DNA of 64,000 bases from Aricia agestis (taxonomy: Eukaryota; Arthropoda; Insecta; Lepidoptera; Lycaenidae): positions 13,997,501 to 14,061,500 of the forward strand of contig NC_056420.1 of assembly GCF_905147365.1 (NCBI RefSeq), in the 5' to 3' direction. Below are positions 33,733 through 46,263 of this stretch, one piece after another. Every line of letters starts with the position of its first letter. Position 1 is the stretch's first letter. A program made the position numbers and the translations under genes. Below the pieces are notes generated by a model. It was not told the origin of the DNA. It worked only from the letters and a program-made list of their open reading frames with translations, and ran no database searches.

Positions 33733-36700
33733 ATGAATTTCCACCAAGAACCTACAATCAATTACATTCCAAATATTGTTTTCCGTTTCAGCATGTTGCT
33801 GATCATATTTCTCATATCTGTGATCAGTCTGATATACCTGAGGTGGACTTATACTCGTGAGTACTGGAGGAGGAGGAATGTGCCGTACTTACCTCCCTAT
33901 CCTATGGTGGGGAATCTCACGTTCTTACAGAGGGTTAACCCGGTAAGTGACTATATGGGCCTGATGTACCCCATATAAACAAGTATTATTTAAATCCGTA
34001 CTGATATTATGAAAGCGAAATTGTGTATGTGTGTCTGTCTATTACCTATTCACGCTTAAACCGCTGAACCTGTTTTGATGAAATTTGGTATGCAGGTACT
34101 TTGAGTCCTGGGAAATGACATAGGATTTAATCCCGTACGAAATCAAAAAGATCTATGTATTTTATACGTGGGAGAGCCATGCTTCGGCACGAATGGGCCG
34201 GCTCGGCCGGAGAAATACCATGTTCTCACAGAAAACCGGCGTGAAACAGCGCTTGCGCTGTGTTTCGCTGAGTGAGTGAGTTTACCGGAGGCCCAATCCC
34301 CTACCCTATTCCCTTCCCTACCCTCCCCTATTCCCTTCCCTTCCCTACCCTCCCCTATTACCCTATTCCCTCTTAAAAGGCCGGCAACGCACTTGCAGCT
34401 CTTCTGATGTTGCGAGTGTCCATGGGCGACGGAAGTTGCTTTCCATCAGGTAGCCTGTTTGCTCGTTTGCCCCCTTATTTCATAAAAAAAAGTCCAGCTA
34501 AAAGATTAAACATAAGTCTTTTTGTTTTTTTTTTCGGGATAATACATTGACATAATATATAATATTATTACTGTATGACAAAAACTACACTACTTACTCT
34601 TTACTGATATCTTGACCTCAGAACACTCAGGTCAATTCCTATCACGATTCACGACGCGACGCAAGCAGTTGACACTTGACTGACCAACGTCATTTGGTCG
34701 GATCATGTCAATTCAATATTGTGATATCTCTTGACTGGGTTTGACGTAACCACCGACCGAACTACGTAGGTCACCCATCTGCCTATAAATGAACTTCCTT
34801 GATAGTACCTGCAAAAGCAGAAATAAATTTCTAAACATCAGGAGGTCTTTTGATAAATTGCCGTATTCTAAAGGTGCCGGTTGGCAGCGGGCGACATGAA
34901 GCAACCGCAGACGACGTGTCGTCGCGACACTACTGGTTTGTGTGTATTGATTGAAACACCCTACGCAGCTAGCGACACGAAGCTAGCGACACATTCATAG
35001 AAATACATAGAAACCAGTAGTGTCGCGACGACACGTCGTCTGCTGCAACTTCATGTAGTCGACTTCCAATTTGTACCTTTATTTCCCCTTAACAATCCAT
35101 AGTTTACACCATTTATACCCCAGAAACCAAACTTAGAAGCTTCATTCTTGTTCTTATCATAAAAAAACCCTCCAGGGGATATGGATGCGTCAGCTGAACC
35201 ATTTTGACCCCTACGTGGGAGTCTGGTGGTTCTGGAGGCCGGTCCTCATCATCAACAGCCCGGAGATAGCCAAGAATGTCCTGGTGAAGGACTTTGGTAA
35301 CTTCAAAAATAGACTCCTGGCTTCTGGAGCAAATGATCCTTTGGGAGCACTCAATATATTTACTGTTGATGTGAGTCAATGAGTATTGAAATATCGTTTT
35401 AGTTCATTTTGATCTATAAGTAAACAATTACAAAGTGCAGTCAGCTATTATAATGATAAGGGCCTGTTTTACCACTTCCTGATAAGTGCTGGATAGACTA
35501 TCCACAACTTATCCGACAGATGGAGTATAGAGTTTATGTCAGATATATGACAGATATTCAGAACTTATCAGGAAGTGGTGAAATAGCCCCTTACAGTGTC
35601 AACCTATTTACCCCGCAAAAGAAAATGGTTGGTTGAGTTTACTAGTTTTTTTTTTTTTTGCATTTTCGTTAAAATAAATTAAAATATGCATCTAATCTGT
35701 CATCTAGATTATTATGAATTATGATTATTTTGTTATCGTGTAGGAAGTAGTGTAGAAATACCTAATTAGTATTTCTTTTTGCTTGACCGTCCCCGTCCAT
35801 TTGAATTCCATTGAAGGTGGCATTGGCCATTGCATTCAAACTACACTTTTTTAGCTAAGATTTTGTATACCTACTGTGTTCAAACTTCAAATACAGCTAA
35901 ATCATAGTTCTTACTCTTATCTGCGCAAAAAACTATTGAACGGATTCCCATGATATTTCAGGATCCCATCTGGTCTGAAGTGCGAAGGTCGCTTACCAAA
36001 GTGTTTTCTTCAGCGAAACTGAAGCAGATTCACCCCTTCATGATGAGCAAGTCAGGCCAACTTGTGCAACGGATTAAGAAGGATATTGACACAGAAATTA
36101 ATTTGAGGGTATGTATTTTATTTTATAACATTTAAAGCGCTTATTCCACTTGTCCTAGCTAGGACGTCCTAGCTAGGATCCTAAAAAATTTAGTCAAGTG
36201 GAATAACATTTAGAAAGCTAGGATCCTAGCTAGGTTAGGATCCTAGCTAGGATCCTAGCTTTCTAAATATTATTCCACTTGACTAAATTGTTTAGGATCC
36301 TAGCTAGGATAAGTGGAATAAGCGCTTTACTCTGACAACCAATAATATTATATTCAAATACTAATATAATAAATACTTATATTACAATGTGAAAATGTGT
36401 CTGTCTGGTACCTCTTTACGATTTAATCACTGAACCTACTTTGATTTTTGATGGGTATTGAGATTGCAGACTCTCGAGAAAGGATAATTTTCATCGCGAA
36501 AAAACAAAAGACGTAGCAGGTAACATCCAGTAATCTACATTTTACACAATGAAAAAGAACTACATCATTTGAAATTAAAAGCTTTTTAGCTTAATCTTAG
36601 AAAAACTATCAGACGACCATTGCGATAAGCACAAAATATTTTACCGTCTGCAGTTAAAACAGGTCAAAAGACTCAATGTTGGATGTTAAATAAAATTACG

Positions 36701-39700
36701 AAGTAAATTCTAAGATTTTTTTGAAAGAGTTTAAAATTTAAGAGAGAAAATATTTATTAGATTGGCCATTTACTGCAAAGTTTGTGCAATATAAAAATCT
36801 GAAAAAGATTAAACCTAGTTACTTAGATGTAATATTATGTATGCAAAATTATTTTATTTTGAGTAATTCTATCTCTACCGGGACATTTATCACATAGTTT
36901 ATTTTTAATTTATTTGGACATACAAAAAGCCCGAGGCCTATTACTCTGAACAGTCTAAAGTATCAGGGTTATACTATATCAACATACCTAAGTATAAGGT
37001 TCAATCAAGAGATGAGTTCCAAAATTTTATTTGACTTATAAAGTAATTTTCTGATAAGTTTCATTGTTTGTTTCATAAAAGACGTCTCGTCAGCGCATTT
37101 AATAAGGAATTTCAAGGGTACGGCAGATTTTCACTATCACTTTCAGGAGGTATTCGTGGACTACACCACCGACATCATCAGTACTTTCGCTTTCGGTATA
37201 GAGAGTGACGCGACGCTGACAGGCGAGGGGCCGCTGCGGACCGTCGCCACGGGGTTCATGACCTACGATCTGTATAGAGGGCTGGCCTGGTGCAGCATCT
37301 TCTTCTGGCCAGAGCTGGTCGAGCTGTTCAGGTGAGGCCATAATATTATGTGCTAGAGCTCAGCACGTCATTTGAAACAGTAATAGAATTTTCTTGTCAT
37401 AATTTTATGATCTACCAGCAGGCTTAGCATAGCAACATTAGAAATAGGAAAGAATGAACATAACTGACAGATTTAGCGACAAAATGGAAGATTTCCTTTG
37501 TCTGTCATTTTGTATATGTCCGTAGGAAGAAATCGCTTCTTTAATGACTATGCTAAACTTGCTGATGTTGTCGGCAAGCGTCATCACTCATCTACCATCC
37601 AACCATCTAGAAATGCGGCCCTGGGTACAGTTAAATTCAAACTTCGAGCTAATAGAACTCACAGAGCGTAACGGTCTTTATCTAAACAGCTATCCTTTCC
37701 CAAAATATGTCAGAGTATCCTTTAATCCAATAGCGTCCGTGGCTTAGGGGGTAGCACTCGAGAGGGTGCAGGTTCGATCCCGGGTGGAGGCGTGTACCAA
37801 TGAGACATTTTTAGATCTCAAGTAGTGAAGGAAAACATCGTGAGGAAACCCGCACATGATTGGTCCCAGACGTATTGAGCTGTTCAATCCTCTGGACTAG
37901 GCCGGCTGTGTCGGAGAATGCCGTGTGCACCATACGGACATTTAAAAAATTAAATTAAGAAATTTAAAAAAAACCCCGCCAAACAACTTTAAAAAGTAAT
38001 GAAATAATATATTTTACTGACTTTAAGTTTAAATAATTCCTAAGTGTAAAGTGATATTTTAGTCCATAATTGTTGTCACGGTGTGTCGGGGGACCGCCAA
38101 CAGTGTATTTTGCATTTTGTATCGCCATGTCACTGATTGTCTCCATTCGGTTCACTGTGAACTGACCCGTAAACCAGAGTAGACAGAATTATAGAGTATG
38201 TCGACTTAGAACTGATGTTGATTTTTTTAAATTTGACGTATTATGACGAAAATCGTCGCTAGGGTTGTTAACCTGTTACCTACGAATTTAAAACTATGAC
38301 ATATTCGCTGGACGTGTTCCTCTTTGGTCGTATTGTTGTTTGTGTTTTGGCACATGCGATTAAAATCGTCAGAATCCAATTTTGAAATCTTTATTTTAAA
38401 TATTTAAAAATAAATTATATCAGCCAGCGCGAGGCACATTCCGTTCATAATCCTAGTGAAACCCGACGAATTTTTAAAAATTCGTCGGGTTTCACTAGGT
38501 TAATTTTTAAATTACGTTATGTCTACTGTGTGTAAACTATAATGTTATGTGAAATCAAACATATCTACATTAGCGGTCCCCCGTCACACCTTGACAACAA
38601 TAATTATGGATTAAAATATCACTTTACACTTAGGAAAGTAAGTAAAATATATTATTTCATTAGTTTTTAAAGTTGTTTGGCGGGGGTTTTTTTTAATTTC
38701 TTAATTTAATTTTATTTCATGCTTTTTAAACTTGTGTTGGTTATAGTGCAGAATAATTCCTATCAACAGGATCATATTATATCCCAATGAATACCATCTG
38801 CGAATGTCCTTTTGGATGAGGCCGTCAATATGAGTCTAAACATGAAACCTCCACTTTGGGTTCATATGGAGTTCGGCTCCTATAGAATCCAGGTGATGCT
38901 GTAGCAGCAGCATGCAAAAATTTATTGGTTATCTACGTCTTACTAGCTGTCGCAATTCAAATGAGCCCAAACACGAAACCGTTGCTCTAAGTTGGTGAGG
39001 AGTTGGGTATCCTATTGATTACCAGGTGATGCTGCAGCACCAGGTCAACTTTCCATTAATGTGAAAATATTCATAAATGTCACGAACTAGAATGCAATAA
39101 AGCCCACCAAACGACTGCAAGTTGCTAATCGGCCCTTCACGAACCAGATGAACCGCGATTTTCAGGCACGGAGCAGGCTGATGATGATGAACTATAGCTA
39201 AGAACACTCTCAATGAAGTCAGCTTTCAAACAAAAAAAACTAAATAGATCAAAATTGGTCCACCCGTTTGGATGCTACGATGCCACAGTCAGACAGACAG
39301 ACAGACAGACAGAGAGACAGACCGACAGACAGACACGTCAAACTTATAACACCCCTCTTTTTTGTCAGGGGTTAAAAATCTTATCCCATGCACAGTGTTT
39401 GAAGAGTGGTTACTCCGCTCTGAAAATACTATATAAATCAACCACAACGGATGCAAAGGCCTTGCTTTTTAATCCAAATGCATTCAGTTGTTTAAGTGTG
39501 AAGGTAGTTTAGGTAATTGTTTAACTTGAGGTAACTGAGTCTGACAGACAATGAAAAAAAAAGACTGAATTGCATTGCCCCCTAGTCTAAAGCGCTAAGT
39601 TAATTAACCTCACAGAAACGGGATTTCAAATAATAAGATGTTGTCTCAAATACTAAATAATATTAATTCAAACAGCTGAGTGAGTTCAATGACCTTTATA

Positions 39701-42700
39701 GCGCCACAGAGAGCTTACTATTACTTTATTTTAGGTTTCTTGTCGCGTCTATAGGGAGTCAACGTGGGCGAAATTAAGTCTGACATGTGTTGTCTGACAT
39801 TTGTCGTCCGAGTACAATTTCCCCACTAAATCGAGTTTTTCTTTACAGATTTACGTTTTACCCGAAATCAGCTACGGACTACTTTAGACGGGTCATTGAC
39901 ACCTTGTCCGCTCAGTATGTTGAGAAGGGGAACAGTGGACAGAGTGTACTGGACATACTCATACGGTTGAGGGAGGAGAATCAAGATTCTGAATGTGAGT
40001 CTCTTTTATTTAAAGTACTACGTACTCGTACAGGCACAGATTACTAAATACTCTAAATAGTTACTACGTAAGTACATGCATCTATAAAAGCTGATTATTG
40101 AAAACTTGTACCTTGTGTGGTCCATTACATATTGTGTACTTACTAAGGCAAGACCGCACTAGAGCGACACCACACTTCACATAAGTGTCGCGTCGCGTCG
40201 CTGCCGCGTAGTGACGAGTAGAGTTTACATTAATATTGTGGTACATCAAAGATTTTTTTTCAGTGTACACAAACGACCTGATCGTGGCTCAAGCGGCCAT
40301 ATTCATGTTGGGAGGTTTCGACACCACGGCGTCCATGATCACCTTCATCATATATGAGCTGGCACACAATACAGAAATACAGGTACTTACATTAATTACA
40401 ATGTAAAGTACAATATTGACATGAGTCTATCTATCATATATGGCCCAGAACCAGTCTGTGGAATATGTCCCAGTACTACAAAGCAAGTGCTTGAGGAATG
40501 GGCAGACTAAACAAAAAGGCTGGGACTCCTGACCTTGATCACTCCAAGGCACTAATTCTGTCCTGCTTAGACTACAGAACAGAACCAGACACTTTGATCG
40601 CCACGAATACTCATCCACAGAGGAAATTCGTGGCACCAACCCCAACTACATAGCTCAATTTATGAGCAGCATTGGGTTGGTGACGGTACTCTAATGCGAA
40701 GGAGTCACAATAGAGATCCTCAAGGGTCGCAGTGATGTCAGGGCTACAGCCTGCTTTCAGGACAAAAACTATAATATTATTAATTACAGTAGACAGTATA
40801 ACACGAGTGTCTGCTAGAAAATACCCACCTGCAGATTTATACAGAATAAAGTTCCTTTCAATTCAAAGATTTTATTTGCAAACTAAGTAAATAATATACA
40901 AACATTGTAAGTAAGGACTTAGTACCTTGTGTAGGCGTATTATTATAAAATATTCATTGTTGTAACATTATTGCTAACTGAAATCATATTCTTAGTAAAA
41001 AATATGTACCTAAAGTGTCAAATAACTGTATAGACGTAAGATGAGAAACAGAAGAGAAAAGACAACAAAAAATCAAAACGAGCGTCTTCAATTCAAAAGT
41101 CCACTCTATTTCAGGAGAAATTGTTCGATGAACTTGAAAACGCAAAACAAATGTCCAACAATCCCTTTGACTACAAACAACTATCGGAGTTAAATTACTT
41201 GGACTGCGTTATTAAAGGTCAGGTTTCATATTATTTCAAGAAATCTTCAAGATCCCAGCTCATAAAGTTTAGAAATGACAAGTGCGATCAAATTATAGGC
41301 TATTGATCGGTAGACTAAGTACTCGTAATTAATATATTTGACGCAACTTTGCTGCACAGAAATCCCTCCACAGAAGTCCTTATCCGGGACTGCAGAATGT
41401 ATCTCCGCACTAAAATTCATCAAAATCGATTTGGCACACCTTATGTTAATAATAGTCATAGAAGCAAAGAGATAGAAAAAATCATTAAAATCATTAGACA
41501 TAAATTCTCACTAATAACAATCTCTTTTTAGAGGGTCTAAGAAAATATCCACCGATGGGTTGGCTGGACAGAAAAGCTATAGAAGATTATAATATTGACG
41601 ACAAACTGACCATCAAAGCAGGCACTCCTATCTATGTAAACACTATTGGCATGCATTACAATCCAAAATATTTCCCAAATCCAGAAGAATTTGATCCCGA
41701 TAGGTTTTTACCTGAAAATGAGAAGAACATCCAACCTTATACTTACATGCCGTTTGGAGACGGACCTAGGAATTGTGTTGGTAAGAAATCGATTGTAAAA
41801 CATATTATAATAGTGAGGATACAGTATGTCAAAGTAAAATGTAAATATAATATAAAGAAGACTATCTTCCTCTTATCGAATCAGGAGCACGCACGCTATT
41901 GCTAATTTCAGATAACTTAAAACACTAGTAGGCCGACTATCGTACAACTAAATTCCGTAGTTTCACAATTTACTTAGACATCTTTTTAATTTGTAGGTAA
42001 TCGGAAAGGAATCGCTGTGTTTATGCGATCGGTTTCCAATTATTTAGTTGTACGCCCAAGCAGCACAAGTATATCTAGTGAAGCACTATTAGTCATTTTA
42101 TAGAATTAAACTTGGTATTCTTATATAAGAGTCAATAATCACTGAAGATATCCTGAAGATATCCTATATACCGAGTTCAGTAAAAATTGGCATCTGTATT
42201 CACTGTAATGACAAGTGCAGCATGAATTCATCAATAGATAACGATAAGAGCAATTTATATTTATCTATAGGGATTATCTACAAAACTATTATAAGAACAT
42301 AATAAGAGGCACATAAGAAAGGAATTAGGTTTTGTAGCCAACATTAAGATAACACAATTACTCTACTGATGTTCTAGTGGTGAATGTTTTTAAAACCACT
42401 AATAATCAAAATCAACTAAATAAAAACATCAACAAGAGTTACTTCTTTTAAAAAGCATTTCCTATTTACTAATGGCACACCGTAGTTAAAAGTATTTTTA
42501 GTTAAAGCTTTAATGGCGAAATGAAATTAAATAAGTAAATATATTTTTATGTTTCGCGCGAACAGTGGGCTAAAACTCCGTGCCGAATTTATTTTATCGT
42601 AAAATTCGATGAAATAGTTTTAAAAAACTTATGGACCTATTATATTCGTAAATTTAAATGATATTTTTTAGTAGAAAATATTATTGACGCACATTTTTTA

Positions 42701-43661
42701 ATATATTTTCTTAAAATAAATACCTAAACAATGTATTTTGATAAAAGGTTCATTTATTTAGGTATTTTTATGTTTACAAATAAATAAATCGCGTATTTTA
42801 TTGTAACAAAATTTTTAGATTTCTACCGAAATGGCGATTACCGTCGTATTCTATTAATAAAAATGGCCTCTAGAATAAATTATCTATAAGTAAGTCTTGA
42901 TCAGAAGATTTACTCCTAAAATTGAGCTAAAGGTAGATAATTTTAAGAGCATGACTAGTCAAATTACACATTCACCAGAAAAATTAATCTTTCAATAGTA
43001 TAATTGTTCTTAAGACCATCCTATCGTAATCTATAGAAAGAAAAGTTTGTAAACTATTTTTTCTCGTAATTATCTACCAGAGTATAATATGACATTGGCA
43101 TAAGAAGAAGGTGTTTTGTTCGCTTTTTGGTGATTTTTCAGTGCAATACCATAGAGAACCAATATTTCTGGTGGCCTTCCTGTTTTATATTACTTATTGT
43201 CATATACTCAAAATTACCATGATTACTCGTAGTACTCCTAAAGCATAAATAGATTTAAGGCGTCTGAAGTGTGCTGCTTGGGCGATTTAGTTGGATGCAA
43301 TGTGCGAGCTCTCATAATAGCTATAGCTATTAGTATACTATGCGATTTAGTTGGCCAACTTGAAATTATGAGTCTGCGGTCGCTCTAATACTAAACATGC
43401 GTGAACAGCTTGTCTTCTAATTGAATCAGTTTTCAATGATAAAGCAAATATTATAAGATACATGTTAAGAACAATGCTTGTTTTTCAGGGCAAAGATTCG
43501 CAATGCTGTCCCTACGAACAGCGGTATCAAAGATCATCTCCAACTTCAGAATATCACCTTTGCCGAATAAACCTGTACCCTCCAAGGTACAGATAGAAAG
43601 AAGAGGATTGTTTTATTCGCCCGGTGAAAAACTCAGTGTAAAATTTACATCTAGAGTATAA
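33733..43661 (+). CDS. Cytochrome P450, CYP6-like (P450-2), complete, nine exons
   Basis: A microsomal haem-thiolate monooxygenase of clan 3; partner is NADPH-P450 reductase at the ER membrane, and substrate is unknown (xenobiotic metabolism is the usual role). Exons: 33733-33942, 35176-35370, 35962-36108, 37147-37331, 39849-39994, 40264-40382, 41115-41217, 41532-41780, 43489-43661. Total 1527 nt, 508 residues, all introns GT-AG. Residues about 18-36 form the N-terminal membrane anchor, followed by the proline-rich hinge 'PYLPPYP'. Helix-C W139...R143; I-helix GGFDTT 311-316; EGLR 369-372; PDRF 424-427; haem loop F443-G452 with Cys450. Start chosen because the ATG precedes the anchor directly. 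Introns are swollen by MITEs, a SINE and LINE scraps. Closest to the other copies here; subfamily not assigned. Confidence 0.95.
34230..34490 (+). repeat. Non-autonomous 'aacagcgcttgcgctgt' repeat, copy 3 (P450-2 intron 1)
   Basis: Near-complete copy of the family at 3588-3855, in the sense orientation of the gene, ending in 'cgtttgcccccttatttc' and an A run. Confidence 0.85.
34870..35085. repeat. MITE in P450-2 intron 1
   Basis: Arms of about 70 bases: 'aaaggtgccggttggcagcg... gtgtcgtcgcgacactactgg' and the complement ending 'caatttgtaccttt'. The inner part, 'acgacgtgtcgtcgcgacac', is very well conserved between the arms. Confidence 0.8.
35456..35596. repeat. Short MITE in P450-2 intron 2
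   Basis: Termini 'aagggcctgttttaccact' with 'tcctgataag', and the matching complement 'cttatcaggaagtggtgaa' with 'tagcccctt'. About 140 bp. Confidence 0.75.
36133..36329. repeat. MITE built from CCTAGCTAGG palindromes (P450-2 intron 3)
   Basis: Ends 'taaagcgcttattccactt' and 'aagtggaataagcgcttta' are perfect inverted repeats. The interior is a series of 'cctagctagga' units, each self-complementary, so several nested hairpins are possible. It lies only 24 bp after the exon 3 donor. Confidence 0.9.
37727..37947 (+). repeat. tRNA-derived SINE, family B, copy 1 (P450-2 intron 4)
   Basis: The head 'gcgtccgtggcttagggggt' (box A) and 'gcaggttcgatcccgggtgg' (box B) is followed by 'aggcgtgtaccaatgagac' and a body ending 'gtgtgcaccatacggacatt'. 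Copy 2 at 46264-46400 is 3' truncated or rearranged. Confidence 0.85.
37948..38712. repeat. Long fold-back element in P450-2 intron 4
   Basis: About 765 bp. Arms of about 150 bases from 'aattaaattaagaaattt' and 'accccgccaaacaacttta' on the left are complementary to 'taaagttgtttggcggggg' and 'aatttcttaatttaattt' on the right. Inside is a perfect 48-bp palindrome at 38452-38499. Confidence 0.85.
38452..38499. repeat. Perfect 48-bp palindrome
   Basis: Two 24-base halves with no spacer, starting 'cctagtgaaacccgacgaat' and centred on TTTTTAAAAA at 38471-38480. It sits inside the fold-back element and could extrude a cruciform. Confidence 0.9.
39283..39336. repeat. (CAGA)n microsatellite
   Basis: Imperfect CAGA/GACA units. 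It terminates a LINE-tail type repeat ('aattggtccacccgtttgg' just before it). Confidence 0.85.
40440..40770 (+). mobile_element. Degenerate LINE ORF2 C-terminal scrap (P450-2 intron 6)
   Basis: Nucleotide phrases such as 'ggctgggactcctgacc', 'actccaaggcactaattctg' and 'cctgctttcaggac' resemble, after frameshifts, the LINE C-terminal fragment at 27091-27330 (W-x-GL-xH-K-AL pattern). Heavily decayed; the minus-strand frame in the same place is not a gene. Confidence 0.4.
41925..43365. repeat. Region of MITE-like repeats in P450-2 intron 8
   Basis: 'atttagttgtacgcccaag' with 'cagcac' (42043-42068) and 'gtgctgcttgggcgatttag' (43271-43290) are imperfect inverted ends, about 1.25 kb apart. A related 'cgtacaactaaatt' (41943-41956) sits just outside. 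The interior has no coding frame. A transposon-like origin is likely but unproven. Confidence 0.45.
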
Positions 43662-43666
43662 ATAAA
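43661..43666 (+). promoter_or_regulatory. Polyadenylation signal overlapping the P450-2 stop codon
   Basis: AATAAA starts at the last base of the TAA stop (43659-43661). If used, the 3' UTR would be only a few tens of bases. Further downstream, AT-rich runs could provide alternatives. Confidence 0.5.
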
Positions 43667-44448
43667 AGATCTGAAGATTTATATTTTGGCGAGATATAGA
43701 TTATATATATGTGATACTTCAAAAAAGTTATGTAACACTTTGATAAAAAATATTTTATTTAATGTTTCCTTTTAAATTTTTTTTCTTATAAAATTTACAT
43801 GTCTATGTTCTAAATCAGCATACATTAAACATGGTTTACTAGTAGTTGAATAGAACAAAACGTAACGTTTTATAGTAGGGGAGGCCAGTGTGTTATTTTT
43901 GCTGTTTCTCGAGTGCCACGCCCGCCGTCGAGGCTTAGGATTATTTCAGATCGCAACGCAACGGCTCGCAGATGCATTTCTAAATTTGTACTGAATTGAC
44001 AGATTGACTCGAGCCACGCGCCGTGTGAAGGTGTAGCTCGGGCTGGCTCGAGCAGGCGCGTTTAATTTCACGCGCCAGCTCGAGCCACGCGCCCTAAGGA
44101 AGTGGTGGCGTGGTTGCGTTCTCACGGCGCGTGTTACCACGAGCCGCACCGCGCCCGCTCGAGCCACGCGCCGTGTGAAGGGGTGGCGGGGCGCGGCTCG
44201 TGCAGGCGCGTCCCGATCCGATTAAAGTCGGTAACTTCAAAGGCGCGGCTTGAGCAAACAGGCGAGCACGAGCCACCCCTTCTCACGGCGCGTGATATCA
44301 CAAGCCGCGCCACGCCGACAAAAATTAAAGTAAAATGAAACTTTATTAGCACGATAATAGATATGATTTTGCTCTAAGTCACTTCGTTAAATAAGTAAAT
44401 TTTAATGAAATGCAACTTTATTCACTAGGCAACTAGGTTGCATTTCAA

Positions 44449-44720
44449 TCTCTGTGGCTCAGTGAGTGGACTGTCAGTAGCTCAAGCCGGGGGTCGCGGG
44501 TTCGAATCCCGCCGACGGAACAAAAAAGTTTTCATAGTTCCTGGGTATTATTAAATATGTGTATCATATAATAAAAATCTTAAATATATGTATAGTATAA
44601 AAGTATTAAATATATTTCCGTTGTCTGGTACCCGTAACACAAGTCCTTCAGGTACTTAGCACTGGGCCAGACTGACGCGGTGTGAAGCATCCATAGATAT
44701 TGTATTATTATTATTAATCT
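44449..44720 (+). repeat. tRNA-derived SINE, family A, copy 2
   Basis: Box A 'tggctcagtgagtgg', box B 'gggttcgaatcccgcc', then 'gaacaaaaaagttttcata', a body to 'actgacgcggtgtgaagc', and a tail of TATT repeats. It interrupts the left arm of the fold-back element, so it is younger than that element. Confidence 0.85.
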
Positions 44721-45169
44721 ATGCCGCTAATTTTATTATATTAAGTGTAATTCATTTATTTGATAACAGCCCAATGAGCTCTTATAGCAGTATTACTTTA
44801 ATATTACTTTTGAATTTCGTATGAACAAGCAGAATCTCTATTTATATAAACAAAACTATGTTTTTTGTTTGTGCCAAATCTGAAAGTAATATTAAAGTAA
44901 TATTGCTATAAGAGCTGGTAGGGGGGCAGATGCCGCTGCTTGGCGGCTACATCGCGCTATAGCTAGCACGAAGATTTTTATTATAGGTGATTAACTAATA
45001 TGAAACTCATTTCACTTACACTCATTCTTGGTGTTGTAGAATTATCACGCCAGAGGGATTTAAGTCCCAGGGTTGAGGGTGGGATACCCTGGGCCTGGGG
45101 GCTGGGGCTTGGGACTAAATTCCTATGGCGTGTATTGGTCCTCAAATACTGGTGGCAGTTCATTCCTGA

Positions 45170-45310
45170 GTTTTACAGTGCATGACAGGATGTTACGCAA
45201 AAAATTCACGGTGGAAGACTGCTCCTCACCAAGGTGATGAGGATTGATGATGGTATGTTTTTCGCGTGGTGGAATGATGACGAAAGCTTGCAGGATGTAC
45301 GATACAATAG
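45170..45310 (-). mobile_element. LINE RT C-terminal scrap inside the fold-back
   Basis: On the minus strand the order 'SFRHHSTTRK', then 'W' followed by 'FHREFF' mirrors 47457-47648 (a Jockey/CR1-type C-terminus), but it is degenerate. Confidence 0.45.
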
Positions 45311-46263
45311 TAATTGCTCAAAAACATCCCAGTTCCCCGTGATGCTATACTACTTTTATATTTCACAATAATAATTATTATTATGTTTCCACTCGTACTG
45401 GTGGAAGAATGACTCTTCTGTTCGAGCACAATATCACGAAATCCGTCTGTAGTCTGTACGGCTACCCTGGGACTAAAATCGCTCTGGCATGATAATTCTA
45501 CAACACCAAGAGTGAGTGTGAATGGAAATAGTTTGGTACTAGTTAATCACCTTATACCTATAACAAATATCTTCGTGCTAGCTACAGCGCGATGTAGCCA
45601 CCAAGCAGCGGCATCTGTTATCAAAATAAAGGAATTAAACTTAATAATATAATTTAAAATTAAACTTAATATTAAACTTAATAAAATTAGCGGCATAGAT
45701 TGAAATGCAACCTAGTTGCCTAATGAATAAAGTTGCATTTCATTAAAATTTACTTATTTAACATAGTGACTTAGAGCAAAATGATATCTATTAACGTGTT
45801 AATAAAGTTTAATTTTACTTGAATGTTTGTCAGCGTGGCGCGGCTTGTGATATAACGCGCCGTGAGAAGGGGTAGCTCGTGCTCGCTCGTAATAGCTGGC
45901 TCGGCGCGGCGCGGCGCGGCTTGTGATATCACACGCCGTGAGAAGCCAGCTTTATATCTTCTATCTCAATCTGACAGATCCTATGACATTTCAATATTTG
46001 AAAATAACTTTTTTTTAACACGTCCCAAATAAAAAATCTGATTTTTATACCATGATAACTAGAGACATGTCACATGTGGGAAGCCTATAAAGCTTAATTT
46101 GACACGCTCGAGCATATCGTGAAATCCCTTCTTGGCCTCCCCTTACCCCCCACACTCGAGCATATTTCACCAAATCCCTTCTTGGCCTACCCTAATATTA
46201 CATTAAATTGTACTCGTTCAACTAGAACTACCCGGTTTCTAAGGTTATAAGGACAGACGTAAG

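Larger units (their letters stand above)
43873..46196. mobile_element. 2.3-kb GC-rich fold-back transposable element
   Basis: Outer ends 'taggggaggccag' and 'ttggcctacccta' are inverted. Inside them are complex GC-rich arms with 'ctcgagccacgcgccgtg'-type blocks (43998-44315) and 'cgtggcgcggcttgtgatat'-type blocks (45835-45950). Inner arms 44320-44450 and 45690-45830 are close reverse complements ('tgcaactttattcactaggc' against 'gcctaatgaataaagttgc'). A SINE has inserted in the left arm. A LINE fragment (45170-45310) and a small palindromic MITE (44785-44925) lie in the loop. No transposase is seen; the GC-rich open frames are repeat artefacts. Confidence 0.7.

Noticed and set aside
39213..39512. 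Plus-strand 99-residue open frame
   Set aside because: It is mostly a CAGA microsatellite and a LINE-tail repeat within a P450 intron.
43946..44352. Overlapping Arg/Ala-rich open frames in GC-rich DNA
   Set aside because: They lie in the palindromic arms of the fold-back element and occur on both strands; no domain is visible.
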